This document shows positions 1 to 8,396 of a stretch of 64,000 nucleotides of DNA, in pieces. This stretch comes from Halpernia frigidisoli (lineage in GTDB: Bacteria; Bacteroidota; Bacteroidia; Flavobacteriales; Weeksellaceae): contig NZ_FOQT01000001.1 of the NCBI RefSeq assembly GCF_900113805.1, positions 62,001-126,000 on the forward strand. Direction: 5' to 3'. Under the pieces are notes generated by a model, which saw nothing but the letters and a program-made list of their open reading frames with translations, was not told where the DNA came from and did no database searches. Position numbers and translations under genes: made by a program. Positions within the stretch are counted from its first letter, which is position 1; every line of letters begins with the position of its first letter.

Positions 1-1
1 A

Positions 2-886
2 TGTGTGCATTTCAGACAGGCTTTTCACGGCAGATCTGGTTATACATTATCATTGACGAATACTGCTGATCCACGAAAACACCAGTATTTTCCAAAATTT
101 AACTGGCCTCGTATCGAAAATCCAAAGCAATATTTTCCCATTGATGAAGCTTCTTTAGCCAAAACAATGAAGTATGAAAATGTAGCAATTTCTGAGATTA
201 AAAAGGCGATACTTGAGAAACCCAATGAAATTGCCTGTATAATCATTGAACCAATTCAGGCGGAAGGTGGGGATAATCATTTTAGAGATGAATTTTTTGT
301 TGAATTGCGTAAGATCTGTGATGAAAATGAAATTCTCTTGATTTTTGATGAAGTACAAACCGGCGTTGGTTTGACGGGAAAGATGTGGGCTTTTGAGCAT
401 TTTAGTGTATCACCGGATATTATTTCTTTTGGTAAAAAAACCCAGGTTTGTGGGATTTTAGCCAACAGAGAAAAATTAGATCAAATTCCAAATAATGTTT
501 TTAAAGAAAGTTCCAGAATTAATTCCACATTTGGCGGAAACTGGGCAGATATGCTTCGTTTGCAGTTAATTTTAGAAGTGATCGAGAAAGAAAATTTAGT
601 TGAAAATGCCAGAAATATGGGTGTTTTTTTGCTGGATGGTTTAATAAAAATTGAGCAAAAATTTCCTATTTTAATTACAAACGCGAGAGGTCGCGGTTTA
701 ATGTGCGCATTTGATCTTCCAACACCTGAACTGAGAAATGCTTTACAAAAAGTTCTTTATGATCATAAATTGATCGTTTTAACCTGTGGCACGCAAAGCA
801 TCAGGTTTCGTCCGCACTTAAATGTTTCTTCGGAAGATTTGCAAAAAGCCTTAAATATTATTGAAAACGTTTTAGAAACGATGTAG
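2..886 (+). CDS. lat: L-lysine 6-transaminase (lysine epsilon-aminotransferase), 5'-truncated by window edge
   Basis: PLP-dependent class III aminotransferase that moves the epsilon-amino group of lysine to 2-oxoglutarate, giving 2-aminoadipate 6-semialdehyde. The reading frame is open to the window edge and the first visible residues (HFRQAFHGRSGYTLSLTNT) belong to the middle of the family, so about 140-150 N-terminal residues lie outside. In the visible 293 residues, IIEPIQAEGGD (79-90) and IFDEVQTGVG (113-122) carry the usual class III cofactor-binding acidic residue, and SFGKK (141-145) carries the PLP lysine. The GTG at base 5 is not a real start. Identification as the lysine enzyme rather than another class III transaminase rests on family-typical HGRSGYTLSLTNT and FNWPRIENP wording; fairly sure. 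Confidence 0.85.
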   Translation, partial: CVHFRQAFHGRSGYTLSLTNTADPRKHQYFPKFNWPRIENPKQYFPIDEASLAKTMKYENVAISEIKKAILEKPNEIACIIIEPIQAEGGDNHFRDEFFVELRKICDENEILLIFDEVQTGVGLTGKMWAFEHFSVSPDIISFGKKTQVCGILANREKLDQIPNNVFKESSRINSTFGGNWADMLRLQLILEVIEKENLVENARNMGVFLLDGLIKIEQKFPILITNARGRGLMCAFDLPTPELRNALQKVLYDHKLIVLTCGTQSIRFRPHLNVSSEDLQKALNIIENVLETM

Positions 887-895
887 ATTTTATTT

Positions 896-920
896 TTTGT
901 TTATTTTTTTCGTAAATTTG
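896..920 (+). promoter_or_regulatory. possible promoter of the DUF2007 gene
   Basis: A TAAATTTG element at 913-920 matches the Bacteroidota -7 consensus TAnnTTTG, with a TTTG at 896-899. The 13-base spacing is shorter than usual, so only the -7 element is persuasive. It lies 22 bases before the ATG at 943. Confidence 0.35.
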
Positions 921-942
921 AAGTGAATTAAAAATTAATGTA

Positions 943-1182
943 ATGGAAGAAATGACAAGAGTTTCAGTTTTTGAAAGCACAAATCAACAGGAAGTTCAGC
1001 TTATAAAATCAAAATTAGAGGAAAAAAATATCACTGCAACTGCAGAAAACTCTTATTTAACTTTTTTGAGTACGCCTACGGCAAATAATATAAAGTTGAT
1101 GGTAAGTTTGAAAGACGAGCAGGACGCATTTAAAATCATAGATGCTTACATACAGCAAAGCGATCTGGACATAAAAAACTAA
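943..1182 (+). CDS. DUF2007-family small protein (putative signal-transducing protein)
   Basis: A 79-residue soluble protein of the DUF2007 type: a single ferredoxin-like alpha/beta unit starting VSVFESTNQQEVQLIKSKLEE, followed by a ligand-like strand and a closing helix (DAFKIIDAYIQ). Members are common in Bacteroidota; their function is not established, and PII-like sensing is only suggested by the fold. It is a monocistron, followed directly by a rho-independent terminator (1203-1231). I see nothing unusual in length or composition. Confidence 0.75.
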   Translation: MEEMTRVSVFESTNQQEVQLIKSKLEEKNITATAENSYLTFLSTPTANNIKLMVSLKDEQDAFKIIDAYIQQSDLDIKN

Positions 1183-1202
1183 ACAATAGATTTTATAAAT
1201 GA

Positions 1203-1231
1203 AAGTAACTTTTTTAAGTTGCTTTTTTTTT
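1203..1231 (+). terminator. rho-independent terminator after the DUF2007 gene
   Basis: Nine-base-pair stem (1203-1211 with 1216-1224, one G-U pair), four-base loop, then a run of T. It separates the DUF2007 gene from the efflux operon. Confidence 0.75.
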
Positions 1232-1237
1232 GTCCTT

Positions 1238-1274
1238 TTGGTTCGGTTTGTTTAGAACCAATTTCTTAGATTTG
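1238..1274 (+). promoter_or_regulatory. promoter and possible operator of the efflux regulator gene
   Basis: TTTG (1247-1250) and TAGATTTG (1267-1274), 16 bases apart, resemble a Bacteroidota promoter. The -33 part lies inside an inverted repeat, TTGGTTC (1238-1244) and GAACCAA (1255-1261) with a 10-base spacer, which would suit autoregulation by the GbsR-like protein encoded just downstream. The binding is inference. Confidence 0.45.
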
Positions 1275-1293
1275 CTTCTTGAAAAAAATAGTA

Positions 1294-1770
1294 ATGGTAA
1301 AAACCTTAGAAATTGATGATCAGATTTTCCACAAGCTGGTCAATTTTTCCATGAACAATTTTCAGCTTCCGCCTTTAGCGGCAAAAATCTACGCGTATCT
1401 CACTTTTGATTTCGAAATGAACGGTGTTTCTTTTGAAGAACTCGTTGAAGATTTGAAAGCAAGCAAAAGTTCCATTTCTTCTAATCTGGAAATTCTTCTA
1501 AAAAGCAAATACATCACAACACTAAATAAAATCGACGAAAGGAAAAGATATTTTACCTTAAATCCTGATTATGTGAAAATTAGATTTGGTGGAATAATTG
1601 ACAGGCTGGAAAGGGAAGTTGATATATTAGAAGACCTTCAGGTTTTGGTAAAAAGCAGAAAAGTTGAAGAAAATTCCAGTTTTTATATTAACAAAATGGA
1701 CATTTATACTGAACTATTGAAATCAAATATAATTCAGTGCACCAATACTTTAGATGCATTGTACAAATAA
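1294..1770 (+). CDS. GbsR/MarR-family transcriptional regulator of the efflux operon
   Basis: Winged-helix regulator of the GbsR type, about 158 residues from the ATG at 1294 (an upstream in-frame TTG at 1279 would add only MKKIV and lies too near the promoter). An N-terminal helix is followed by the wHTH (AAKIYAYLTFDFEMNGVSFEELVEDLKASKSSISSNLEIL) and the wing (YITTLNKIDERKRYFTL); the C-terminal half is a helical dimerisation region. Its position directly ahead of the adaptor, pump and outer-membrane genes suggests it controls them, as related regulators do for RND pumps in Flavobacteriia. No terminator separates it from the next gene (89-base gap). Confidence 0.8.
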   Translation: MVKTLEIDDQIFHKLVNFSMNNFQLPPLAAKIYAYLTFDFEMNGVSFEELVEDLKASKSSISSNLEILLKSKYITTLNKIDERKRYFTLNPDYVKIRFGGIIDRLEREVDILEDLQVLVKSRKVEENSSFYINKMDIYTELLKSNIIQCTNTLDALYK

Positions 1771-1859
1771 TTAAAATTAAAAAAATGTAAAATAGAAGTT
1801 TAAAAAACTGAAAAATTTTTACTCTGCTTGATTACAAATTAAAAAAATAAATAACAAAT

Positions 1860-3047
1860 ATGAAATCTCATTTAATTTTATTTGCGACTGCTTTAGTCCT
1901 CTTTACTTCTTGTAAGAAAAAAGAAGCACCAAAGGATACGGGCCCAAAACCTTTTCCGGTAGTACAGGTTGAAACAAAAAATTTAACAGGTTACCAAACT
2001 TTTCCGGCGAGTATTGAAGGTAAAACAAATAATGACGTTCGCGCAAAAATTCAGGGTTATATTACTCAGGTTTTAGTTAATGAAGGTGAATTTGTTACAA
2101 AAGGACAACCCTTATTTCGTTTAGAAACCAATGTTCTCTCGCAAAATGCATCTGCTGCAAAATCCGGCGTTTCCGCTGCACAAGCAAATGTTTCTGCCGC
2201 AAATGCTTCTGTAAATGCTGCAAAAGTTGAGGTTAATAAATTAAGACCTTTGGTTGAAAAAAATATAATTAGTGATGTACAATTGCAGACCGCACTTGCA
2301 GATTTAGCTAAAGCAAATGCCGGAGTTCAGCAGGCAAGAGCAGCGCAATCACAAGCGCAGGCAACTTATAACGGTGCCGCGGCAAATGTGGATTATTCCG
2401 TGATCCGTGCGCCGATAAGTGGCGTTGTTGGTAAATTACCTTTAAAGGTAGGAAGTTTAGTTGGCCCGACGGATGCGATTCCATTAACAACAATATCAGA
2501 CACATCCAGCGTATTTGCATTTTTTAGTATGAACGAGAAGCAGTATTTCGACTTTTTAGAAAAAGCAAAAGGCGCAACTGTTAATGAAAAACTGAGAAAT
2601 CTTCCCATGGTTGATCTGGAACTGGCTAATGGTAGCAGCTACGGCGAAAAAGGAAAAATAGAAACTGTAACCGGACAGGTTGATCCTGAAACCGGAACTA
2701 TTCAGTTTAAAGTGGCTTTTACAAATCCACAGAAACTATTGAGCAATGGTAATTCCGGTGTGATAAAACTGCCAAAAGCTTACGATCAGGTTTTGGTTAT
2801 TCCTGAATCTTCTACTTATGAAGAGCAGGGTTTAATTTATGTTTACAAAGTTCAAAAAGACTCAGCCGTAAATTCAATAGTTGAATTACAAGACAGGGTA
2901 GACAATTACGCGATCATAAAATCCGGATTAAAGAAAGGCGATAAAATTATTGCCTCTGGTTTTACTGGTTTAAAATCAGGAACAAAAATTAAAGAACAGC
3001 CCGTGAAAATGGACGATATGGTAAAATCTATAAAACCAATATTTTAA
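1860..3047 (+). CDS. RND efflux periplasmic adaptor lipoprotein (AcrA/MexA family)
   Basis: Membrane-fusion protein linking an inner-membrane RND pump to its outer-membrane channel. The N-terminus is a lipoprotein signal (hydrophobic stretch ending LFTSC, Cys18). Then come the barrel-sandwich halves (IQGYITQVLVNEGEFVTKGQPLF and later YSVIRAPISGVVGKLPLKVGSLV), a long alanine-rich coiled-coil hairpin between them (about residues 95-175), and a beta-barrel plus membrane-proximal domain. The length of 395 is normal. The stop codon overlaps the start of the pump gene (TAATG), so translation is coupled. Substrate specificity cannot be read from the sequence. Confidence 0.9.
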   Translation: MKSHLILFATALVLFTSCKKKEAPKDTGPKPFPVVQVETKNLTGYQTFPASIEGKTNNDVRAKIQGYITQVLVNEGEFVTKGQPLFRLETNVLSQNASAAKSGVSAAQANVSAANASVNAAKVEVNKLRPLVEKNIISDVQLQTALADLAKANAGVQQARAAQSQAQATYNGAAANVDYSVIRAPISGVVGKLPLKVGSLVGPTDAIPLTTISDTSSVFAFFSMNEKQYFDFLEKAKGATVNEKLRNLPMVDLELANGSSYGEKGKIETVTGQVDPETGTIQFKVAFTNPQKLLSNGNSGVIKLPKAYDQVLVIPESSTYEEQGLIYVYKVQKDSAVNSIVELQDRVDNYAIIKSGLKKGDKIIASGFTGLKSGTKIKEQPVKMDDMVKSIKPIF

Positions 3048-6000
3048 TGATAAAGAATTTCATAAACAGGCCCGTTCTTTCTACCGTAATATCCATTATG
3101 ATAGTGATTTTGGGCGTTTTGGGTTTACAAAAACTTCCTGTGACACAATATCCGGATATTGCGCCGGCTACTGTAAAAGTTTCTGCAAGTTACTCTGGTG
3201 CCAATGCAGAAACAGTGATGAAAAGTGTCGTGATCCCTTTAGAGGAACAGATCAACGGTGTGGAAGGAATGGATTATATTCAGTCAACTGCCGGAAATGA
3301 CGGATCTGCGAGTATCAATGTATTTTTCAAACAAGGTGTTAATGCAGATATTGCAGCGGTAAATGTTCAGAATAAAGTAGCACGTGCAACACCACTTTTA
3401 CCAAGTGAAGTTACACGATCTGGTGTAATTACGCAAAAACAGAACAGTAGTGCCTTAATGTACCTTACCTTTTACACTGCTAATAAAGATTTAAATGATA
3501 CCTGGTTGCAGAATTATTTGAATATCAACGTTATACCAAGTTTAAAAAGGGTAAATGGAGTAGGTGATGCCAACGTTTTTGGAGGTAAAACTTATGCCAT
3601 GAGAATCTGGCTTGATCCGGCAAAAATGGAGGCTTATGCTCTCGAACCAAGCCAGATAACAGCGGCAATTAATTCCCAAAGTAGGGAAGCAGCTGCCGGC
3701 TCAATTGGCGCAAACAGTGGAAGTTCCTTTGAATATACCATTACCTATCAAGGGAAATTTAGTGATCAGGGACAATATGATAATATTGTTATAAAAGCAC
3801 TTGGAAACGGACAGTTTTTAAGGCTAAAAGATGTGGCCAAAGTAGAACTTGATGCACTTTCTTATTCTGGAATCGGAGAAAATGGTGGAAATCCTTCCAT
3901 CAGTATGGGGATATTTCAAACGCCGGGTTCCAATGCACAGCAAATTATTGATGATATCAAAGTTTATCTTGATGGTGCCAAAAAGACCTTTCCAAAAGGT
4001 GTAGGTTACGTCGTGAATTTTGATACCAATGAATTTTTAGATGCTTCGATTGAAAAAGTTTTAACGACTTTATTTGAAGCTTTTGTTCTGGTATTTATTG
4101 TAGTTTTTATCTTTTTACAGGATTTTAGATCAACTTTGATTCCGGCGATCTCAGTTCCGGTTTCAATTATCGGTACTTTTTTCTTCTTAAATTTATTTGG
4201 ATATTCCCTTAATTTACTGACGCTCTTCGCCTTGGTTTTAGCGATCGGTATTGTCGTCGATGATGCGATTGTCGTCGTCGAGGCTGTCCATGCAAAATTG
4301 GAGCAAGGTATATCGGATAGTAAGCAGGCAACTGTTGCTGCGATGGATGAGATTACGGGGGCGATTATTTCTATAACTTTGGTAATGTCTGCCGTTTTTA
4401 TTCCGGTAACTTTTATCACAGGTCCAACCGGCGTATTTTATCAGCAGTTTGGTATTACTTTAATTATTGCGATCTTAATTTCAGCAGTTAATGCCTTGTC
4501 TTTAAGTCCTGTTTTATGTGCTTTATTTCTTAAAGGAAATGACCACGATCAGGCTTATAAGGATAAAAATATTTTTCAAAAATTCTTTTATAAATTTAAT
4601 GTTGGTTTTAATACGGCCACAAAAAAATACGGGCAGGGTTTCATTTTTCTATTACGTCACAAATGGGTAACACTCATTATTTTTGGAGTTGCCGGTGGTT
4701 TATTCTGGTGGGCGAATTCCAAAATGCCTGCAGGTTTTGTACCTAAAGAAGACCGTGGGATCATCTTTGCAGACGTGCAGCTGCCAGCTGGTTCCTCAAT
4801 GGAAAGAACTTATACTGTTTTAAAAGAATTGCAAACAAAAGTTGTAGGTGTTCCCGGAGTTAAAGGCATGACCATTTCCACTGGTCGTGGTTTTCTTTCC
4901 GGCAACGGTAGTAATTATGGATTGGCCTTTATTAAATTGGCAGATTTTAAAGAACGTGCAAAGGATTCTGACCAGTCTGTAGAAAGTATTACCAAAAAAT
5001 TATTTGGCGCTTCATCAGGAATTTCAGAAGCAAAACTTGTGTTTTTTCAACCGGGATCTGTTCCGGGTTATGGCTCAAGTTCTGGTTTTAGTCTGGTTCT
5101 TTTAGATAAATCGGGCGGAGAATTATCAGCTTTAGATGCCAATACTCAAAAATTTATCGGCGCATTAAGTAAACGTCCGGAAATAGAATTTGCACAATCA
5201 TCATTTAATACCAAATTCCCACAGTTCACGCTGTCTGTAAATGTTGCCAGAGCACTGGAAAGTGGCGTTTCAGTGGATGATATTTTATCAACTATTCAGG
5301 GTTATGTCGGTGGTGTTTATGCCGCAGATTTTACGAAATACGGAAAACAGTTTCGTGTGATCGTACAAGGCTTACCGGATATGCGAAAAAGCGTGGCAAG
5401 TTTAAACAGTATTTACGTTAAAACTGGTTCCGGTGTAATGGCGCCGTTGTCTCAGTTTGTTACTTTTGACCGGTCTTTTGGTCCGCAATCCGTCAGCCGA
5501 TACAATCTTTTTACCTCTGTGGATGTCACGGGTAATAATGCCGTGGGTTACAGTTCCGGTGATGCGATTAAAGCTGTGCAGGAAGTTGCTGCGCAAAATT
5601 TACCGCCAACTTACAGTGTAGAATTTACGGGCTTGTCGCGTGAGGAAATCAGTTCAACATCGCAAACTGCCATTATCTTTATTTTAAGTTTGGTCTTTGT
5701 TTACTTCATTTTAGCGGCGCAGTATGAAAGTTACGTTTTGCCTTTCGCAGTCGTTCTTTCTTTGCCTTTAGGTGTTTTCGGAGCTTATATTGGTCAAAGT
5801 ATCGCTGGTTTGGAAAATAATATTTATTTCCAGATCGCCTTAATAATGCTCGTTGGTTTATTGGCAAAAAATGCGATTTTAATTGTCGAGTTTGCCGTTC
5901 AGCGTAGAATGCATGGTGAAAGTATTGCTTTATCAGCCATTAATGCTGCAAAAGCAAGGCTTCGTCCGATCTTGATGACCTCTTTTGCGTTTATTTTTGG

Positions 6001-6193
6001 AATGTTGCCTTTGGTCTTCGCCAGCGGAATTGGTTCCGTAGGTAACCGTTCGATTGGTACAGGTGCGGCAGCAGGTCTGTTTTTTGGTACTTTCCTCGGT
6101 TTATTTGCAATTCCGGTATTGTTTGTGATTTTTCAGACTTTGCAGGAAAAAATTAAACCTTTAAAACAGGAAGACTTAAACTTAGCCGAATAA
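3047..6193 (+). CDS. RND efflux pump, inner-membrane transporter (HAE1/AcrB family)
   Basis: Proton-driven multidrug exporter of 1048 residues, the usual length of the HAE1 family. The N-terminal MIKNFINRPVLSTVISIMIVILGVLGL is the first membrane helix; a large periplasmic porter domain follows, then the cluster of helices with the paired aspartates in AIGIVVDDAIVVVEAVH (about residue 400-415) that relay protons, a second porter domain, and a second helix cluster with GLLAKNAILIVEF and the R-P-I-L-M-T-S motif. TAATG overlap with the adaptor gene. It acts as a trimer with the adaptor and the outer-membrane factor encoded next. Likely substrates are hydrophobic drugs or dyes, which is family knowledge only. 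Confidence 0.95.
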   Translation: MIKNFINRPVLSTVISIMIVILGVLGLQKLPVTQYPDIAPATVKVSASYSGANAETVMKSVVIPLEEQINGVEGMDYIQSTAGNDGSASINVFFKQGVNADIAAVNVQNKVARATPLLPSEVTRSGVITQKQNSSALMYLTFYTANKDLNDTWLQNYLNINVIPSLKRVNGVGDANVFGGKTYAMRIWLDPAKMEAYALEPSQITAAINSQSREAAAGSIGANSGSSFEYTITYQGKFSDQGQYDNIVIKALGNGQFLRLKDVAKVELDALSYSGIGENGGNPSISMGIFQTPGSNAQQIIDDIKVYLDGAKKTFPKGVGYVVNFDTNEFLDASIEKVLTTLFEAFVLVFIVVFIFLQDFRSTLIPAISVPVSIIGTFFFLNLFGYSLNLLTLFALVLAIGIVVDDAIVVVEAVHAKLEQGISDSKQATVAAMDEITGAIISITLVMSAVFIPVTFITGPTGVFYQQFGITLIIAILISAVNALSLSPVLCALFLKGNDHDQAYKDKNIFQKFFYKFNVGFNTATKKYGQGFIFLLRHKWVTLIIFGVAGGLFWWANSKMPAGFVPKEDRGIIFADVQLPAGSSMERTYTVLKELQTKVVGVPGVKGMTISTGRGFLSGNGSNYGLAFIKLADFKERAKDSDQSVESITKKLFGASSGISEAKLVFFQPGSVPGYGSSSGFSLVLLDKSGGELSALDANTQKFIGALSKRPEIEFAQSSFNTKFPQFTLSVNVARALESGVSVDDILSTIQGYVGGVYAADFTKYGKQFRVIVQGLPDMRKSVASLNSIYVKTGSGVMAPLSQFVTFDRSFGPQSVSRYNLFTSVDVTGNNAVGYSSGDAIKAVQEVAAQNLPPTYSVEFTGLSREEISSTSQTAIIFILSLVFVYFILAAQYESYVLPFAVVLSLPLGVFGAYIGQSIAGLENNIYFQIALIMLVGLLAKNAILIVEFAVQRRMHGESIALSAINAAKARLRPILMTSFAFIFGMLPLVFASGIGSVGNRSIGTGAAAGLFFGTFLGLFAIPVLFVIFQTLQEKIKPLKQEDLNLAE

Positions 6194-6209
6194 TTTTTAA
6201 CAGAAAAAA

Positions 6210-7733
6210 ATGAAATTATCAAATATAAATTTTAGGAGAATTTTTGGGGCAACTCTTCCGCCTTCCGTTCCCAATCTTTTTGTAAGCTCACAAAAAGGAT
6301 TTCCACTCAAGTCGGGTTGCAGATTTTTGCGCTTAAGAAATGTTGCATCAGTAGTTGCTTTTCTGCTTATTGCATTGTCGCTTAGTTCATGTTTTACGAG
6401 AGAAAAATACACGAAACCTGCAGAATTTAATGAAAATATATTCCGCAGTGATATGTTGCCGAAAGACAGTAACACAATTGCAAAAATATCCTGGAAAGAG
6501 TTTTTTAAAGATCCAGTATTGCAAGGTCATATTTCAAAAGCGCTTGAAAATAACTTGGATATCAGAGTGGCGGTTCAAAATATTATTGCCGCTGAAGCTT
6601 CATTAAAACAAAGTAAAGCAGCGCTATTACCAACATTATCTGCCGGACCGGGTTATTCATTTCAAACACAGTCTATAAATACACAATTTGGTAGCATCAT
6701 CGGCAGCAGACGATATGTCAATCAGTTTGATCTTACGGCTAATATGTCTTGGGATGTTGATATTTGGGGAAGATTAAAATCTCAGGAAAAAGCACAATTA
6801 GCTGCCTATCTTGGGACTGTCGCAGCACATAAAAGTGTGAAAAGTGAACTTGTTGCAGCAATCGCTAATAATTACTATCAGCTCTTGACTTTAGATGAGC
6901 AGAAAGACATTATTAACAGAACGATAGCAATAAGAAATAAAAATCTTGAAACAACTAAAGCCCTAAAAATTGCCGGGATTTTGACTGAAGTAGCAGTGCA
7001 GCAAAGTGAGGCACTGGTTTTTAATGCGCAGGCACTTTTAGTTGATATTGACGTACAAATACAGTTACTGGAAAATTCTACGAGCGTTTTATTGGGTGTA
7101 GCACCGCAGGCAATTGCGAGAACATCTTCCAAAGATCAAACGTTTCCAAATGGAACTTCTACCGGTTATTCTTCTCAATTGCTATCCAACAGACCGGATG
7201 TTTTGCAGGCAGAATTTAACCTAATGCAGCAGTTGGAATTAAAAAATGCTGCAAGAGCAGCTTTTTATCCTTCCTTGCAACTGACGGCAAGTGGCGGTTT
7301 ACAAACTGTTGATGTTGACAAATTTTTTACTGTAAACTCACTTTTTGCGAGTGTGATTGGTGGTTTAACGCAACCGATCTTTAATGGAAGACAGATCAGA
7401 TCAAATTATGAGATCAGCAAAGCCAATCAACAGATCGCTTATCTCAATTTCCGAAAAACTTTTTTAACGGCGGGTCAGGAAGTATCTGATGCTCTAAAAA
7501 GATTTCAATCTCAGGACGCTTTTATCGGTTATAAAATCCAGGAAAAAGACGCGTACCAAAAATCAGTTGACGATTCTCAGGAGCTCGTAAATTATGGCCT
7601 CGCCAATTATCTGGAAGTGTTGAACGCAAGTGAAAGATTACTTACGGCAGAATTAAATATCTCAACAGCAGAACTAACGAAAATGCAGGCAAACATAGAA
7701 TTATACCGGGCTTTAGGCGGCGGCTGGAGATAG
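6210..7733 (+). CDS. RND efflux outer-membrane factor lipoprotein (TolC/OprM family) with a repeat-derived N-terminal insert
   Basis: Outer-membrane channel of the NodT/OprM type, third gene of the efflux operon (16 bases after the pump). Two similar TolC repeats are visible (FFKDPVLQGHISKALENNLDIRVA and the LSNRPDVLQAEFNLMQQLELKNAARAAFYPSLQLTASGG region). A lipoprotein signal ends LSLSSC, but that cysteine is residue 61 counting from the ATG at 6210, far too deep for a normal signal peptide. Residues 11-41 or so are encoded by a dispersed repeat (see 6241-6333). Either a TTG at 6327 (giving a 22-residue signal) is the true start, or the ATG start is used with a displaced signal. Otherwise the gene looks intact. 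Confidence 0.88.
   Translation: MKLSNINFRRIFGATLPPSVPNLFVSSQKGFPLKSGCRFLRLRNVASVVAFLLIALSLSSCFTREKYTKPAEFNENIFRSDMLPKDSNTIAKISWKEFFKDPVLQGHISKALENNLDIRVAVQNIIAAEASLKQSKAALLPTLSAGPGYSFQTQSINTQFGSIIGSRRYVNQFDLTANMSWDVDIWGRLKSQEKAQLAAYLGTVAAHKSVKSELVAAIANNYYQLLTLDEQKDIINRTIAIRNKNLETTKALKIAGILTEVAVQQSEALVFNAQALLVDIDVQIQLLENSTSVLLGVAPQAIARTSSKDQTFPNGTSTGYSSQLLSNRPDVLQAEFNLMQQLELKNAARAAFYPSLQLTASGGLQTVDVDKFFTVNSLFASVIGGLTQPIFNGRQIRSNYEISKANQQIAYLNFRKTFLTAGQEVSDALKRFQSQDAFIGYKIQEKDAYQKSVDDSQELVNYGLANYLEVLNASERLLTAELNISTAELTKMQANIELYRALGGGWR
6241..6333. repeat. dispersed ~95-bp repeat, copy 1 (inside the outer-membrane factor gene)
   Basis: Shares with 24903-24991 and 52129-52250 the blocks GGGC..CT.TT.CCG.CTTCC, CCAATCTTTTT and AAAAAGGATTTCC.CTCA, ending with GGG.TGCAG-like bases. 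The inner blocks CTTTTTG and CAAAAAG are complementary and flank a variable loop. This copy keeps the reading frame open for 31 codons. Confidence 0.85.
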
Positions 7734-7861
7734 AAAATTATTTCACAAGAATATGTCAACTGTGAATTTTAAAAATTGACAATTATTCATTTATTAAAAA
7801 TTCACAATTTTTCACCTTCAGTAATTCACAAATATTTGCTATTATTGCAAAACCAATTTTT

Positions 7862-7935
7862 GGGGGATTAGCTCATCTGGCTAGAGCGTTTGACTGGCAG
7901 TCAAGAGGTGGTCGGTTCGATCCCGATATCCTCCA
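7862..7935 (+). tRNA. tRNA-Ala (anticodon GGC)
   Basis: Full cloverleaf: acceptor GGGGGAT with ATCCTCC (one G-U), D stem GCTC/GAGC, anticodon stem TTTGA/TCAAG with loop CTGGCAG giving anticodon GGC, T arm GTCGG-TTCGATC-CCGAT, discriminator A. The CCA end is not encoded. Followed by a terminator. It borders the accessory restriction region, but I see no attachment-site duplication. Confidence 0.93.
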
Positions 7936-7950
7936 CAATTTTTAAAATAA

Positions 7951-7979
7951 AACTCCCGATTTTTTCGGGAGTTTTTTTG
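7951..7979 (+). terminator. rho-independent terminator after tRNA-Ala
   Basis: Nine-base-pair stem AACTCCCGA/TCGGGAGTT with a five-base loop, followed by seven T residues. Confidence 0.85.
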
Positions 7980-8049
7980 TCATATATAATTTTTCAACTA
8001 TTTTATTTTTAAAAATTGTACTTAAAGTATCTTTAAATTTACTTATTAC

Positions 8050-8094
8050 TTACGGTTTCCCGTAAAGATGCACATAATTTTTTGGCTATATTTG
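8050..8094 (+). promoter_or_regulatory. probable promoter of the restriction-modification operon with an inverted repeat
   Basis: A consensus -7 element TATATTTG lies at 8087-8094, 17 bases before the ATG at 8111. No TTG is seen at the -33 position; instead a 6-bp inverted repeat TTACGG (8050-8055) / CCGTAA (8060-8065) sits there, a possible operator or activator site. Confidence 0.5.
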
Positions 8095-8110
8095 AGCATC
8101 TTAACAAAAA

Positions 8111-8374
8111 ATGATACAAATGATTAATTATAATGGAGACTTAGCAATCGATCTTGACACTGTAAAAGCAATTAAGATGGTGTTTCTTCCGCAAGGTGGT
8201 AATCTAATTTTTGAATTTAATAACATGATAGTCCCAATTAAAAATGAAGATACAGGTGAAATGGAATTAAAGTCATTCAGAAATGATGCTATATCTCACT
8301 ACATTGATATGCGAGATAGTCTTCGGGCTTATTTTGATGAATGGGTGGAGTTTTGGCAGGAAAGTAAAAAATAG
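8111..8374 (+). CDS. small unknown protein leading the restriction-modification operon
   Basis: An 87-residue acidic protein I do not recognise. It begins with a beta-rich half (MINYNGDLAIDLDTVKAIKMVFLP, NLIFEFNNMIVPI), then a short charged turn and a C-terminal helix with several aromatic residues (YFDEWVEFWQES). It has no signal peptide or membrane segment. It ends 22 bases before hsdM, with no terminator between, and starts just after the presumed operon promoter, so it is likely cotranscribed with hsdM. A regulatory or anti-restriction timing role is conceivable but not shown by the sequence. Confidence 0.65.
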   Translation: MIQMINYNGDLAIDLDTVKAIKMVFLPQGGNLIFEFNNMIVPIKNEDTGEMELKSFRNDAISHYIDMRDSLRAYFDEWVEFWQESKK

Positions 8375-8396
8375 TTAAGTGATTTAAAAATAATAA

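Noticed and set aside
4006-4419. 137-codon open frame on the minus strand
   Set aside because: Lies wholly inside the RND pump gene, whose motifs are certain; its translation has no family likeness.
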